From Gemmatimonadota bacterium (GTDB lineage Bacteria; Gemmatimonadota; Gemmatimonadetes; Gemmatimonadales; GWC2-71-9), in the NCBI GenBank assembly GCA_016713435.1, contig JADJPD010000008.1:1-17384 (forward strand): a DNA stretch of 17,384 bases. Direction: 5' to 3'. A model generated the notes under the pieces. The model made no database searches, was not told the origin of the DNA, and saw nothing but the letters and a program-made list of their open reading frames with translations. Shown one piece after another: positions 7,996 through 16,070 of the stretch (the stretch's first letter is position 1; each line of letters starts with the position of its first letter). Position numbers and translations under genes: made by a program.

Positions 7996-10877
7996 AGGGC
8001 TCGCGGGCGCCTGCCCGGCCGCGGCCGGACCCCCTGGCCGTGCTCGAGGCCGAGAATGCGGAGCTCCGGCTCCGGCTCGCGGAGGCCACCGAGACGCTCG
8101 AGGCCATCCGGTCCGGGGAGGTCGAGGCACTCGTCATCGAGGGGCCCGCCGGGCCGCAGGTGTTTGCCCTGGCCAGCGCGGAGGCGGCCTCCAATGCGCT
8201 CCGCGGCGCCATGCTGGCGCAGGTCAGCGATGCCGTCATCGCGGTGGATGCCGGCGGGCGCCTGACGTACCTCAACGCCGCCGCCGAGCGCATGTACGGG
8301 GTGCCGGCCACCGAGGTGCTGGGGCACCAGGTGGACTCCCTCTACCACCGGCGCTGGCTGGAGCCGACGGAGCCCGCGCGCGCCGTGGAGGCGCTCACGG
8401 CCCGGGGCGTGTGGCGGGGGGAGAGCCTGCACGAGCTGCGGGACGGGCGGGTCCGGCGGGTCGAGTCGTGCGTCACCCGCCTGGCGCCCGTGGACGGGCG
8501 CCCGGCGGGCCTGCTCTCGGTCAACCGCGACGTCACGGAGCGCCACGACGCCGACCAGCGGCTCCGCGACCACGACCGCTTCGTGGGCGAGATCACCGCC
8601 GTGGTGCCGGGCATCGTCTACGTGCACGATGTCCGGGAAGGGCGCAACGTCTTCATCAACCAGCAGTGTGAGGCGGTGCTGGGCTACACCGCCGAGGAGA
8701 TTCGCGCCCTTGGCCCGCGGCTGCTGGAGGAGCTGGTCCACCCCGACGACCGCGGCGCGCTGCGCGCCCACTTCCAGCGCCTGGCCAGTGCCGCGGAAGG
8801 TGTCACCTGCGAGGTGGAATACCGCCTCCGCCGGCGCGACGGCAGCTGGCGCTGGCTCCTGAGCCGCGACGTGGCCTACCAGCGCGTCCCCCTCGGCGGG
8901 CTGCGCTCGGTGCTCGGCGTGGCCACCGACGTCACCGCCCGCAAGGAAGCGGAGGCGGAGCTGCGTCGCACCGCCGAGCTGCTGCGGGCGGTCCTGGAGA
9001 CGACGCCGGACATCGTCTGGGCCAGGGACCTGGCGGGCCGCACCACCCTCGGCAATCAGGCCCTCTTCGACCTGCTCGGCGGGGGCAACCCGGCGCGGGT
9101 GCTCGGCGCCGAGGCCGGCACGCTCATCCCGGACCCGGGCCAGGCGGCCAGGATCCTCGCCAACGACGCGACGGTGCTGGCCCGTGGCACGCTGCTGCGG
9201 GTGGAGGAAGCGCTCGGGCCCCCGGACGCCCCGCGCGTCTTCGAGACCCTGAAGGCGCCGCTCCGCGACGGGGCGGGGCGGGTGATCGGGGTCGCGGGCG
9301 TCTCGCGCGACGTCACCCAGGCGCGGCGCCAGCAGCGCGGACTCGAGCTGCTCGCCGACCTGAGCGTGGCGTTCGCGCCGGCGGCGAGCGTGGCGGACAT
9401 CGCCGCCACCACCGCGCGCCTCCTGCTCGGGCACTTCAACGCCGCGCGCGTGAGCCTGGCGACGGTGGACCCGGACAGCTGGGCCCTGCAGGACGTCCAC
9501 CTGCTCGCGGCGGACGGCGGCGGCGAGCCCGGCGGAGTCGAGGCGCTCTCCAGCTACCTCAGCGCCGGGGCGCTGGCGGACCTGGCCCGCGGCCATCCGG
9601 TGGCCGTGGACGACGTGCGCAAGGACGCCCGCACCGCCGCCCACGCCGCCGCTCACGAGGCCTGGGGCACCCGGGCGCTCCTCCTGGCGCCCTGCCTGAC
9701 GGACGGCCGCGTGGCCTACCTGCTCGGCGTGACGCGCGCCACGCCCACCCGCTGGCGGGCCGACGACCTGGTCCTCCTGACCGAGGTGGGAGCGCGGGTC
9801 CACCTGCGGCTGGAGCGGGCGCGCGCCGAGGCGGCGCGCGCCGCCAGCGAGGAGCGGCTGCGCCAGCACCAGGAGCACCTGGAGCGCCTGGTGGAGGAGC
9901 GCACCGCCGAGCTCGAGGCCTCGCACGCCCAGCTCACGCTCTCGGAACGACTCGTGGCCCTGGGCACCCTGGCGGCCGGTCTCGGGCACGACATGGGCAA
10001 CCTCCTCATGCCGCTCCGCGTCCGCCTGTCCGCCCTGTCGCAGATGCCGCTGCCGGTGGAGGCGCACGCCGAGCTCGAGGCCATCGGCACCACCGCGGAG
10101 TACCTGCGCCGGCTGGCGGCCGGGCTCCGGCTGCTGGCCCTGGACCCGGCCACGCCCCCCCCCGCGGAGATCACGGAGCTCGGCGCCTGGTGGACCGACA
10201 CCGAGGCGGTGCTCCGCAACTGCCTGCCGCGCTCCGTCACCTTCAGCGCCGACGTCGCCGGCTGCAGCGAGGCCCGCGTGGTCATCGGCAAGGCGGCCCT
10301 CACCCAGGCGGTGTTCAACCTGGTCCAGAACGCCGGGGACGCCATCGGGCCGGGGCGCGCCGGCTGCGTGACCGTCCGCGCACGCTGCGACGGCGGTGAC
10401 CTGGTGCTGAGCGTCACGGACACGGGCTCCGGCATGGGCGACGAGGTCCGTCGGCGCTGCCTGGAGCCGTTCTTCACCACCAAGCCCCGCGGCATCTCCA
10501 CGGGGCTCGGCCTGTCGCTGGTGCACGGCCTGGTCCGCGATGCGGGGGGGACGGTGGAGCTGGAGTCCGCGCCGGGGGTCGGCACCACTTTCACGCTCCG
10601 GCTCCCCCTGGCGCCGAGCGCGGGCCTGGCCGCCGACCAGCGACCGCGCGCGGCCGTGGCGGTCGAGGATGCCCGCATTGCCGCCTTCGTCACCGCAGAG
10701 CTGCGCCGGCTCCGCTTTGAGGTGGTCCGCGGCCCCGCGGATCCGCCTGCCGACCTCCTCGTCGCGGACCGGCCGCTCGACGCCCCGGCCGGCAGCCGCC
10801 TCCTTCTCCTGCCACCGGGCCGGGAGGTCCGGGCCGTCCGGGAACTCCTGCGCCAGGCGCTCCAACCCGAGTCCTGA
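7992..10877 (+). CDS. Soluble PAS-PAS-PAS-GAF histidine kinase of the Kai operon, with a degenerate receiver-like C-terminus
   Basis: This 961-residue protein is predicted cytoplasmic because no membrane segment is visible. It has an N-terminal coiled coil (about 13-45), PAS1 about 73-185 (ending NRDVTERHD), PAS2 about 195-318 with PAC (DVTARKEAE), PAS3 about 325-445 (SRDVTQARR), GAF about 450-605 and a coiled coil 605-650. HisKA follows, with LAAGLGHDMGN and phospho-His666. HATPase has N-box FNLVQNAGDAIG, G1 DTGSGMG, F-box EPFFTTK and G2 STGLGLSLVHG. Residues about 885-957 look like a short receiver that keeps VEDARI and LLVADRPLD but lacks the usual conserved Lys region. GTG 7992 overlaps the kaiB2 stop, with AAGGA six bases upstream. 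Position and coupling suggest it transmits the state of the Kai proteins; no cognate response regulator is encoded in the operon. The frame is intact. Confidence 0.92.
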   Translation: MKGSRAPARPRPDPLAVLEAENAELRLRLAEATETLEAIRSGEVEALVIEGPAGPQVFALASAEAASNALRGAMLAQVSDAVIAVDAGGRLTYLNAAAERMYGVPATEVLGHQVDSLYHRRWLEPTEPARAVEALTARGVWRGESLHELRDGRVRRVESCVTRLAPVDGRPAGLLSVNRDVTERHDADQRLRDHDRFVGEITAVVPGIVYVHDVREGRNVFINQQCEAVLGYTAEEIRALGPRLLEELVHPDDRGALRAHFQRLASAAEGVTCEVEYRLRRRDGSWRWLLSRDVAYQRVPLGGLRSVLGVATDVTARKEAEAELRRTAELLRAVLETTPDIVWARDLAGRTTLGNQALFDLLGGGNPARVLGAEAGTLIPDPGQAARILANDATVLARGTLLRVEEALGPPDAPRVFETLKAPLRDGAGRVIGVAGVSRDVTQARRQQRGLELLADLSVAFAPAASVADIAATTARLLLGHFNAARVSLATVDPDSWALQDVHLLAADGGGEPGGVEALSSYLSAGALADLARGHPVAVDDVRKDARTAAHAAAHEAWGTRALLLAPCLTDGRVAYLLGVTRATPTRWRADDLVLLTEVGARVHLRLERARAEAARAASEERLRQHQEHLERLVEERTAELEASHAQLTLSERLVALGTLAAGLGHDMGNLLMPLRVRLSALSQMPLPVEAHAELEAIGTTAEYLRRLAAGLRLLALDPATPPPAEITELGAWWTDTEAVLRNCLPRSVTFSADVAGCSEARVVIGKAALTQAVFNLVQNAGDAIGPGRAGCVTVRARCDGGDLVLSVTDTGSGMGDEVRRRCLEPFFTTKPRGISTGLGLSLVHGLVRDAGGTVELESAPGVGTTFTLRLPLAPSAGLAADQRPRAAVAVEDARIAAFVTAELRRLRFEVVRGPADPPADLLVADRPLDAPAGSRLLLLPPGREVRAVRELLRQALQPES

Positions 10878-10903
10878 CCTCCCCCTTCTTGCCTGCGATG
10901 CGG

Positions 10904-10918
10904 CCCTGTTCAGGGTTT
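10904..10918 (+). terminator. Weak hairpin after the kai operon
   Basis: CCCTG-TT-CAGGG followed by TTT lies 27 bases after the kinase stop. The 5-bp stem and very short loop make it a poor intrinsic terminator; it is only a candidate. Confidence 0.2.
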
Positions 10919-10969
10919 CCGCTTTCCTGCCGGTGGATTCAGGAGTGAACCTGTCGGGCCGATAACGGG

Positions 10970-11007
10970 GAGACACCCCGGCCTTTGGCCGGGCATCTCG
11001 GTGTCTC
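10970..11007 (+). promoter_or_regulatory. Nested inverted repeat in the leader of the second hybrid kinase
   Basis: An outer perfect 8-bp dyad (GAGACACC 10970-10977 with GGTGTCTC 11000-11007) encloses an inner hairpin CCGGCC-TTT-GGCCGG (10978-10992). Six or seven bases are left unpaired on the 3' side. The structure ends seven bases before the ribosome site GGAGG (11014-11018). It could be a terminator for the kai operon, a structured leader of the kinase gene, or a protein-binding dyad. No known riboswitch class was recognised. Confidence 0.45.
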
Positions 11008-11013
11008 GGAATC

Positions 11014-11018
11014 GGAGG
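11014..11018 (+). promoter_or_regulatory. Ribosome binding site that favours the GTG start at 11025
   Basis: GGAGG, inside a longer GGAGGGGG run, sits six bases before GTG 11025. The alternative in-frame GTG at 11001 lies within the upstream inverted repeat and has no visible ribosome site. Confidence 0.55.
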
Positions 11019-11024
11019 GGGTGG

Positions 11025-13183
11025 GTGCCAGGTTCGCGAATCGCACGGCGGGGGTGGCAGGTCGGGGCATGGCTGGCCATGCTCGGGCTCGGCATCGTCA
11101 CGGTGCTGAGCCTGCTCGAGTCGGGGCGGTCGCGCCGGGCGGACGCGGCGGCGCGGATGGCCGGCGCCAACGTGCACCGGCTGCTCGACGTCCGGGACGC
11201 CATGGCCGACCACAGCAGCGCGGAGGCCCGCTGGGCCGCCACGGGCGGCGAGGCGTACCTGAGCCTGGTGCACGCGGCCCGGCTGCGCCTCGACTCGGCG
11301 CTCGTGGGGCTGGACAGCTTCGAGGGGGACGGCCCGACCCGTCACCTCGCCGGTGACGTCCGCCTGCTGATCGCGATGCGACTCCGGGCCGCCGACGCCC
11401 TCACCGTGAACGGCCGGATGCTGGCCGACCTCGCGAACGACCAGGCAATCCACGGCAGCGTCGAGGGGCTGGTGGTGCACGAGCAGGACCACCTCCGCAC
11501 CGCCGTCGCCGCGCAGACCCTCGCCAACACCCGGGGCTGGGGCCTCAACCTGGCAGCCCTCCTCCTGGCCCTGGTCCTCGGCGTGTCGCTGACCCAGCTG
11601 GCGCGGATGCACCTGGCCCAGCGCACCCTGGCGGAGCAGGCGCTGGCGCAGACCTCCATCGAGCTCCGGCTGCTGGTGGATCACGCCCCGCTGGCGCTGG
11701 TGGTCATCGACCCCGACGGCACGGTGCGCGAGTGGAATGCGGGCGCGCAGCACCTCTTTGGATGGGCGGCGTTCGAGGTGCTCGGGCAGCCCGTGCCGGT
11801 GCTGCCGCCCGAGGCCCAGGCCGAGGCGCGGGCCCTGTGGGCCGAAGTGGCGGCGGGGATGCACGTCCAGGGGCGGGAGATGGTCCGGCTGCGGAAGGAC
11901 GGCAGCCGCGTGCCGTGGCCGTGTCGGCCGCGCCGATCTGCCAGCCGGGGTACCCGCCCCGGCTCATGTTCATCTACCTGGACCTCACCGCGCGGCACGA
12001 GGCGGACCGGGAACTGGCCCAGGCGCGTGAGCGCGCCGAGTCGGCGACGCGCGCCAAGAGCGCCTTCCTGGCCACCATGAGCCACGAGATCCGCACCCCG
12101 ATGAACGGCGTGCTCGGCATGGCCGAGCTGCTGCTGCACGAGGACCTGGCGCCGGCGCAGCGCGAGATGGTGGACACCATCCACCGGTCCGGGGCCCACC
12201 TGCTCGGCGTGCTCAACGACATCCTGGACTTCTCCAAGGTCGAGGCCGGCAAGCTCACCCTCGAGGCCATCCCCTTCGACCCGACCCGCGCCACCCGCGA
12301 CGTGGTGGCCCTGCTCCGCGCCGCCGCGGAGGCGAAGGGCCTGGCCCTGCTCTTCCGCGCCGAGCCCGGCACCCCGGCCGCCGTGGTGGGCGACCCGGGC
12401 CGGGTGCGCCAGGTCCTCACCAACTTCATCGGCAACGCCATCAAGTTCACGCGCGAGGGCACCATCTGGGTCACCCTCGCGCCGGCAGGCGCAGGTGGCG
12501 GCATCCGCCTCGCCGTGCGCGACACCGGCATCGGCATCCCCGCCGACCGGCTCGACGCCGTCTTCGAGAGCTTCACGCAGGCGCACACCTCCACCGCGCG
12601 GGAATACGGCGGCACCGGGCTGGGCCTGGCCATCTGCCGCCAGCTGGCGGAGCTGATGGGCGGGCGGGTGGGCGTGGAGAGCACGCCGGGGGAGGGCAGC
12701 ACCTTTTGGTGCGAGCTGCCGCTGCCCACCCACGAGGGGACGGCGCCCACCCCCGCCGCGCCGGTGCGGCCGGCCGCGCCGCCACCGGTGGCCGTTCCGG
12801 GCATCCGCGTCCTCCTCGCGGACGACACCAGCGTGAACCTGGCGGTGGCCACCCGCATGCTCAAGAAACTCGGCTGCCGGGTGGACACGGCCGTGGACGG
12901 GGCGGAGGCGCTCGCCAAGGCCGGCGCCGGCGGCTACGACCTGGTGCTGCTCGACTGCCACATGCCGGTGCTCGACGGCTACGGGGCCGCCCGCGGCATC
13001 CGCGCGCTGCCGGGCGAGATGGCGCAGGTCCCCATCGTGGCGCTCACGGCCTCCGTGACCGCGGACGAGCACCGGCTCTGCCGCGAGGCGGGCATGGACG
13101 GGGTGCTCGCCAAGCCGGTCACCATCGAGCAACTGCGCGACCTGCTCGTCGAGCGCACCGCGCCGGCGGTGCCTGGCCGCTGA
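11025..13183 (+). CDS. Membrane hybrid sensor histidine kinase (CHASE3-like sensor, PAS, HK, REC), one frameshift
   Basis: About 719 residues after allowing one missing base. TM1 is about residues 14-32. An extracytoplasmic helical region of about 140 residues resembles CHASE3, and TM2 is about 174-193. A PAS domain begins near LLVDHAPLALVVIDPDGTV. At 11913-11914 the frame breaks: one extra C would turn VPWPCR into VPVAVSAAPICQPG and restore the reading. HisKA follows with ATMSHEIRTPMNGVLGMAELL (phospho-His 12083-12085). HATPase has NFIGNAIKFT, DTGIGIP and GGTGLGLAICRQL. The receiver has LLADDTSVN, phospho-acceptor Asp in LLDCHMPVLDGY (12953-12955), ALTASV and AKPV. This is an ArcB/BarA-like layout without a visible Hpt domain, so phosphate must pass to a separate protein. 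It lies 147 bases after the Kai operon kinase, separated by a strong dyad, so it may be a separate transcript. Confidence 0.88.
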
Positions 13184-13241
13184 CGCCCGGGGGGCCGCCC
13201 GGTCCCGTCCCTGAAGGGGCCCTCATCCGGGGCGCTCAGGT

Positions 13242-13262
13242 TTTGCGGCCGTGCGGCCGAAA
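13242..13262 (+). other. Hairpin between the hybrid kinase and the chemoreceptor
   Basis: TTT(G)CGGCC - GTGC - GGCCGAAA forms an 8-bp stem with one bulged base. It lies 38 bases before the chemoreceptor start and 58 bases after the kinase stop. There is no T-tract, so it is equally likely to be a terminator-like or a leader element. Confidence 0.3.
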
Positions 13263-13299
13263 CTCGGCAAGGCGATTCCTGTTCCTTGGAGCTGACTGC

Positions 13300-14878
13300 G
13301 TGCGCAAGAACCTGCCCGTCACCGACCGCGAGCGCGTGGTGAAGCCGGGGGAGGTCATCCTCTCCACCACCGATCCGAAGGGCCGGATCACCTACATCAA
13401 CGACACTTTCGTCCAGATCAGCGGGTTCGAGCCCGACGAACTGCTGGGCGAGCCGCACAACATCGTCCGGCACCCCGACATGCCGCGGGTGGCGTTCCAG
13501 ATGCTGTGGGACACGCTGAAGACCGGGCAGTCCTGGATCGGGCTGGTGAAGAACCGGTGCAAGGACGGCGGCTTCTACTGGGTGGATGCCTTCGCCACGC
13601 CCATCCAGCGCGATGGCGCGCTGCACGAGTACCAGTCGGTCCGCACGGCCCCCCAGCGTGCCAGCGTGCGCCGGGCGGACCGGGTGTACGGCCTCCTGAA
13701 CCGCGGCGTGCCGGCGTGGATGCTGCTGTGGCGCACGCCGGGCATCCTGTCGCGGCTGTGCGCGGCGGGGGCGCTGGCCTTCCTGGCCGCTGGGTGGGTC
13801 CTCCACCGGCAGGCCGGGCTGTCCTGGCCGCAGCTGGCCGAGGCCGGCGCCGTCGGCTTCGGGATCCTGGCGCTGGCCGCGCTGGTGGCGACGTGGCCGT
13901 TGCGGCGGCTGGTCCGGCATGCCCGCGGCATCCACCGCGACATCGTGGCGCAGTACGTCCTCACCGGGCGCCGCGACGACCTCGGGAGCTGGCGCTGGCG
14001 TTCAGCATGGTGGACCACCGCCTGCAGGCTGTGGTGGCCCGCATCGACGACTCGGCCCAGCAGGTGGCCGGCATGGCGGGCCGGACCAGTTCCGTGGTGC
14101 AGGCGAGCACGCACTCGGTGAGCGAGTTGAATGCCCAGACCGGGCAGGTCTCTTCCGCGATGACGGAGATGGCCGCCACGGTCACCGAGGTGGCCCGCAG
14201 CACGGCGGGCGCGGTGGAGGCCATCGGCGAGGTGAACGCCGCGGCGGGCAAGAGCCGGGCGGTGGTGGAGGAAGTCCACCGCGCGATCGACGGCCTGGCC
14301 ACCGAGGTGGACCGCGGCGCGGAGCTGGTGCAGCGGCTGGCCGAGTCGAGCACCAGCATCGGGCAGGTGCTCAAGGTGATCGAGGACATCGCGCAGCAGA
14401 CGGGCCTGCTGGCGCTCAACGCCACCATCGAGGCGGCGCACGCGGGCGAGCAGGGCCGGGGCTTTGCGGTCGTGGCCGGCAACGTCCGCACGCTCTCCAC
14501 CCAGACCCGGGAGTCGGCGCGCGAGATCGCGCGGATCGTCACCGACCTCCAGGACCGGGCGCGCGAGGCGGCCGCCGTCATGATCGAGGGCCGGGCCCGC
14601 GCCCAGGCCACGGTCCAGGAGGCCATGGCCGCGCGGGAGGCGCTGGACGGGATTGACGCGGCGGTGCACCGCATCGAGGCCATGAACCACGCCATCGCCA
14701 CGGCGGCGGAGGAGCAGAGCGTGGTGGCGCAGGAGATCAGCAAGGACCTGGTGACCATCAGCAACCGCAGCGCGCACATCTCCGAGGGTCGGAAGAGGTG
14801 GCGCGCACCAGCACCGGGCTGGCGGAGCTGTCCACGGGGCTGACGGCGCTGGTGGGGCAGTTCCGCGCCACCCCGTGA
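13300..14878 (+). CDS. Aer-like PAS methyl-accepting chemotaxis protein, two frameshifts
   Basis: Aer-type receptors sense redox or energy state through a cytoplasmic PAS domain and signal through the CheA/CheW array. The N-terminus RKNLPVTDRE, then STTDPKGRITYINDTF, NIVRHPDMP and GLVKNRCKDGGFYWVDAFATPI, is the typical Aer PAS sequence (about 1-125). Two membrane segments follow, about 150-170 and 180-205, and then a HAMP-like linker. The frame breaks at 13984-13986 (a missing G) and resumes as ELALAFSMVDHRLQAV. The signalling hairpin tip reads DIAQQTGLLALNATIEAAHA and GEQGRGFAVVAGNVRTLS. A second missing base near 14786-14788 shifts the tail, and the restored end is SEEVARTSTGLAELS up to TGA 14876-14878. 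Restoring two bases gives 526 residues. The GTG start has TTGGAG eight bases upstream. No che genes are in the window. Confidence 0.88.
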
Positions 14879-14883
14879 GGCCG

Positions 14884-14907
14884 CCCCGGTAGCCGAACCC
14901 GCCGGGG
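14884..14907 (+). terminator. Candidate hairpin after the chemoreceptor
   Basis: CCCCGG (14884-14889) pairs with CCGGGG (14902-14907) across a 12-base loop, five bases after the stop codon. There is no T-run. A TATTGT at 14913-14918 just beyond it could be a weak -10 element for the tRNA. Confidence 0.2.
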
Positions 14908-14928
14908 CTGGCTATTGTTCGCCCGCGC

Positions 14929-15002
14929 GGGGCGGTAGCTCAGCTGGGAGAGCACCTGCTTTGCGCGGTGGTGGGTCGCCGGTTCGATCCCGGTCCGCTC
15001 TA
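14929..15002 (+). tRNA. tRNA-Ala (anticodon TGC), with a poorly paired anticodon stem
   Basis: The acceptor GGGGCGG pairs with CCGCTCT (two G-U pairs). The D arm GCTC-AGCTGGGA-GAGC and the T arm GCCGG-TTCGATC-CCGGT are complete. The anticodon TGC lies at 14962-14964 in the loop TTTGCGC, which assigns alanine. The anticodon stem CCTGC/GGTGG pairs at only three of five positions, and the molecule is one base longer than the standard 73. A sequence error or a decayed copy is therefore possible. The 3' CCA is not encoded (ATGA follows). It is a single tRNA with no rRNA genes nearby. Confidence 0.72.
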
Positions 15003-15467
15003 TGACAGACACCCCGCCGGACGGCTGTCCGGCGGGTGTCGCGCGTCGGGGACTTCAGGCGGTGCGCGCCCCGGCAGCCGCTCGAGCAGCGCCGCCGCCC
15101 GCGTCCCCACGACGCCGAGCCAGGACAGCGCCTCCTCCACGCGCGCGAAGATCCCGCACTCCGCGTCGTCCTCCCCGCAGTTCTGGTAGGTGCGCACCAG
15201 CCCGTACACCACCGTCGATGCCGTGAGGAAGGCCCGCCGGGTGCCGGGCCCGCAGCCGCCGAGCCGGCCGGCGGCCTCGATGACGCGGGGCGCCACCGCC
15301 GCCCGGGTCACGCCGCGCAGGTCGAAGAGCTGCGCCAGGCCCCGCCCGTCCGCCCCCGCCGCGGCGAGCGCCCGGGCCAGCCCCACCACGTCCCGGTCCT
15401 CCACCACCCCGTGCAGGCGGGCGACGGCCAGGCGGTGCTCGGGATCGATCGTGTAGGCAACGGGCAT
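15000..15467 (-). CDS. STAS/SpoIIAA-like protein
   Basis: This 155-residue soluble protein begins PVAYTIDPEHRLAVARLHGVVEDRDVV and continues with LAQLFDLRGVTRAAV, RRAFLTASTVVYGLVRTYQN and a C-terminal FARVEEALSWLGV. Alternating strand and helix with a central FDLRGV resembles the STAS/SpoIIAA-like fold seen in many uncharacterised bacterial proteins. The role is unknown; a regulatory or stress-signalling role is only a guess. ATG 15465-15467 has GAGGA seven bases upstream. As read, the frame runs through the hairpin and stops inside the tRNA 3' end. One extra G in the run at 15069-15072 would instead give an end ...LPGARTA with TGA at 15055-15057, leaving the hairpin outside the gene. I think that end is more likely. 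Confidence 0.7.
   Translation of the reverse strand: MPVAYTIDPEHRLAVARLHGVVEDRDVVGLARALAAAGADGRGLAQLFDLRGVTRAAVAPRVIEAAGRLGGCGPGTRRAFLTASTVVYGLVRTYQNCGEDDAECGIFARVEEALSWLGVVGTRAAALLERLPGRAPPEVPDARHPPDSRPAGCLS
15008..15040. terminator. Strong hairpin between the tRNA and the convergent gene
   Basis: GACACCCCGCCGGAC and GTCCGGCGGGTGTC form a 14-bp stem with one bulged C and a GGCT loop. It starts six bases after the tRNA and lies between convergent units, as expected for a two-way terminator. No T-run is present on either side. Confidence 0.5.
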
Positions 15468-15644
15468 GGGGCATCCTCGGACAGGGCGCGGCCTCCGGGG
15501 AACGGCCGGGGCCGGTCCTCCCCCGGGAGGGAGACTGCGGCCCAGAACCTAGTGTGAGGCGTCCCCGCCCACCAGAGCGCGGAACGCGGCATGCCCGGAA
15601 ACATGGAGCTGACGGTGAGCCGCGGCACCCGCCGCCGGTGACGC

Positions 15645-15673
15645 TTGCCCGCCGCGCCCGGCCCGCCTATCTG
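15645..15673 (+). promoter_or_regulatory. Weak candidate promoter for the arsenosugar operon
   Basis: TTGCCC (15645-15650) and TATCTG (15668-15673) are separated by 17 bases, about 55 bases before the peroxidase-like gene. The match is partial (four and three of six). No ArsR-type dyad was recognised in the 260-base gap 15468-15728. Confidence 0.22.
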
Positions 15674-15728
15674 TTCTCCGTCCATGCCGCCCTCCCGGGC
15701 ACCCGTTCCCCCTGGCCTGCAGGCTTCC

Positions 15729-16070
15729 ATGCCGGATCACGAGCACTACTACCACGCCCCCGACCTGGCCCGCTTTGCGGAGATGGGGAAGGGCTCCCCT
15801 GACCTGTGGGACAAGTTCAGCGCCTGGTACGGCGCCGTCTTCGCCCCGGGCGCGCTGTCGGCGCGCGAGAAGGCGCTCATCGCCCTCGCCGTGGCGCATG
15901 CGGTGCAGTGTCCCTATTGCATCGACGCCTACAGCACCGACTGCCTGGAGAAGGGGAGCAACGAGGCCCAGATGACCGAGGCGGTCCACGCGGTGGGCCG
16001 CGGCAATCCGGGCGGCGCCCGCTGGTGCACGGCGTCCAGATGCGGAACCACCTCGAGCGGCTGGGGATAG
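15729..16070 (+). CDS. Arsenosugar-associated peroxidase-like protein (AhpD/carboxymuconolactone decarboxylase family), frameshifted at the 3' end
   Basis: This small AhpD-fold protein is of the type found next to ArsS. HYYHAPDLARFAEMGKGSPDLWDKFSAWYGAVFAPGALS leads to SAREKALIALAVAHAVQCPYCIDAYS, with the redox CxxC motif (CPYC). From about 16000 the frame is disturbed by several indels close together. The expected C-terminus AAAIRGGARLVHGVQMRNHLERLG is visible only by changing frame. The stop TAG at 16068-16070 fits an end right after HLERLG, overlapping a possible GTG start of arsS. The exact role in arsenosugar synthesis is not known. ATG 15729 begins PDHEHYYH; an in-frame ATG at 15684 is possible but would add an unlikely proline-rich leader. 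Confidence 0.8.
   Translation: MPDHEHYYHAPDLARFAEMGKGSPDLWDKFSAWYGAVFAPGALSAREKALIALAVAHAVQCPYCIDAYSTDCLEKGSNEAQMTEAVHAVGRGNPGGARWCTASRCGTTSSGWG

Noticed and set aside
10939..10965. Sigma-28 promoter (GCCGATAA at 10958-10965)
   Set aside because: The sequence 15 bases upstream is TCAG rather than TAAA, so the match is only half a promoter.
7800..11864. A 1354-codon open frame on the minus strand opposite the Kai kinase and next kinase
   Set aside because: It lies antisense to proteins with clear domains, is rich in Arg/Gly/His/Gln with no recognisable motif, and is typical of open shadow frames in GC-rich DNA.
5012..13299. A kaiA gene
   Set aside because: No remaining coding space fits KaiA, and nothing resembling it was seen on either strand.
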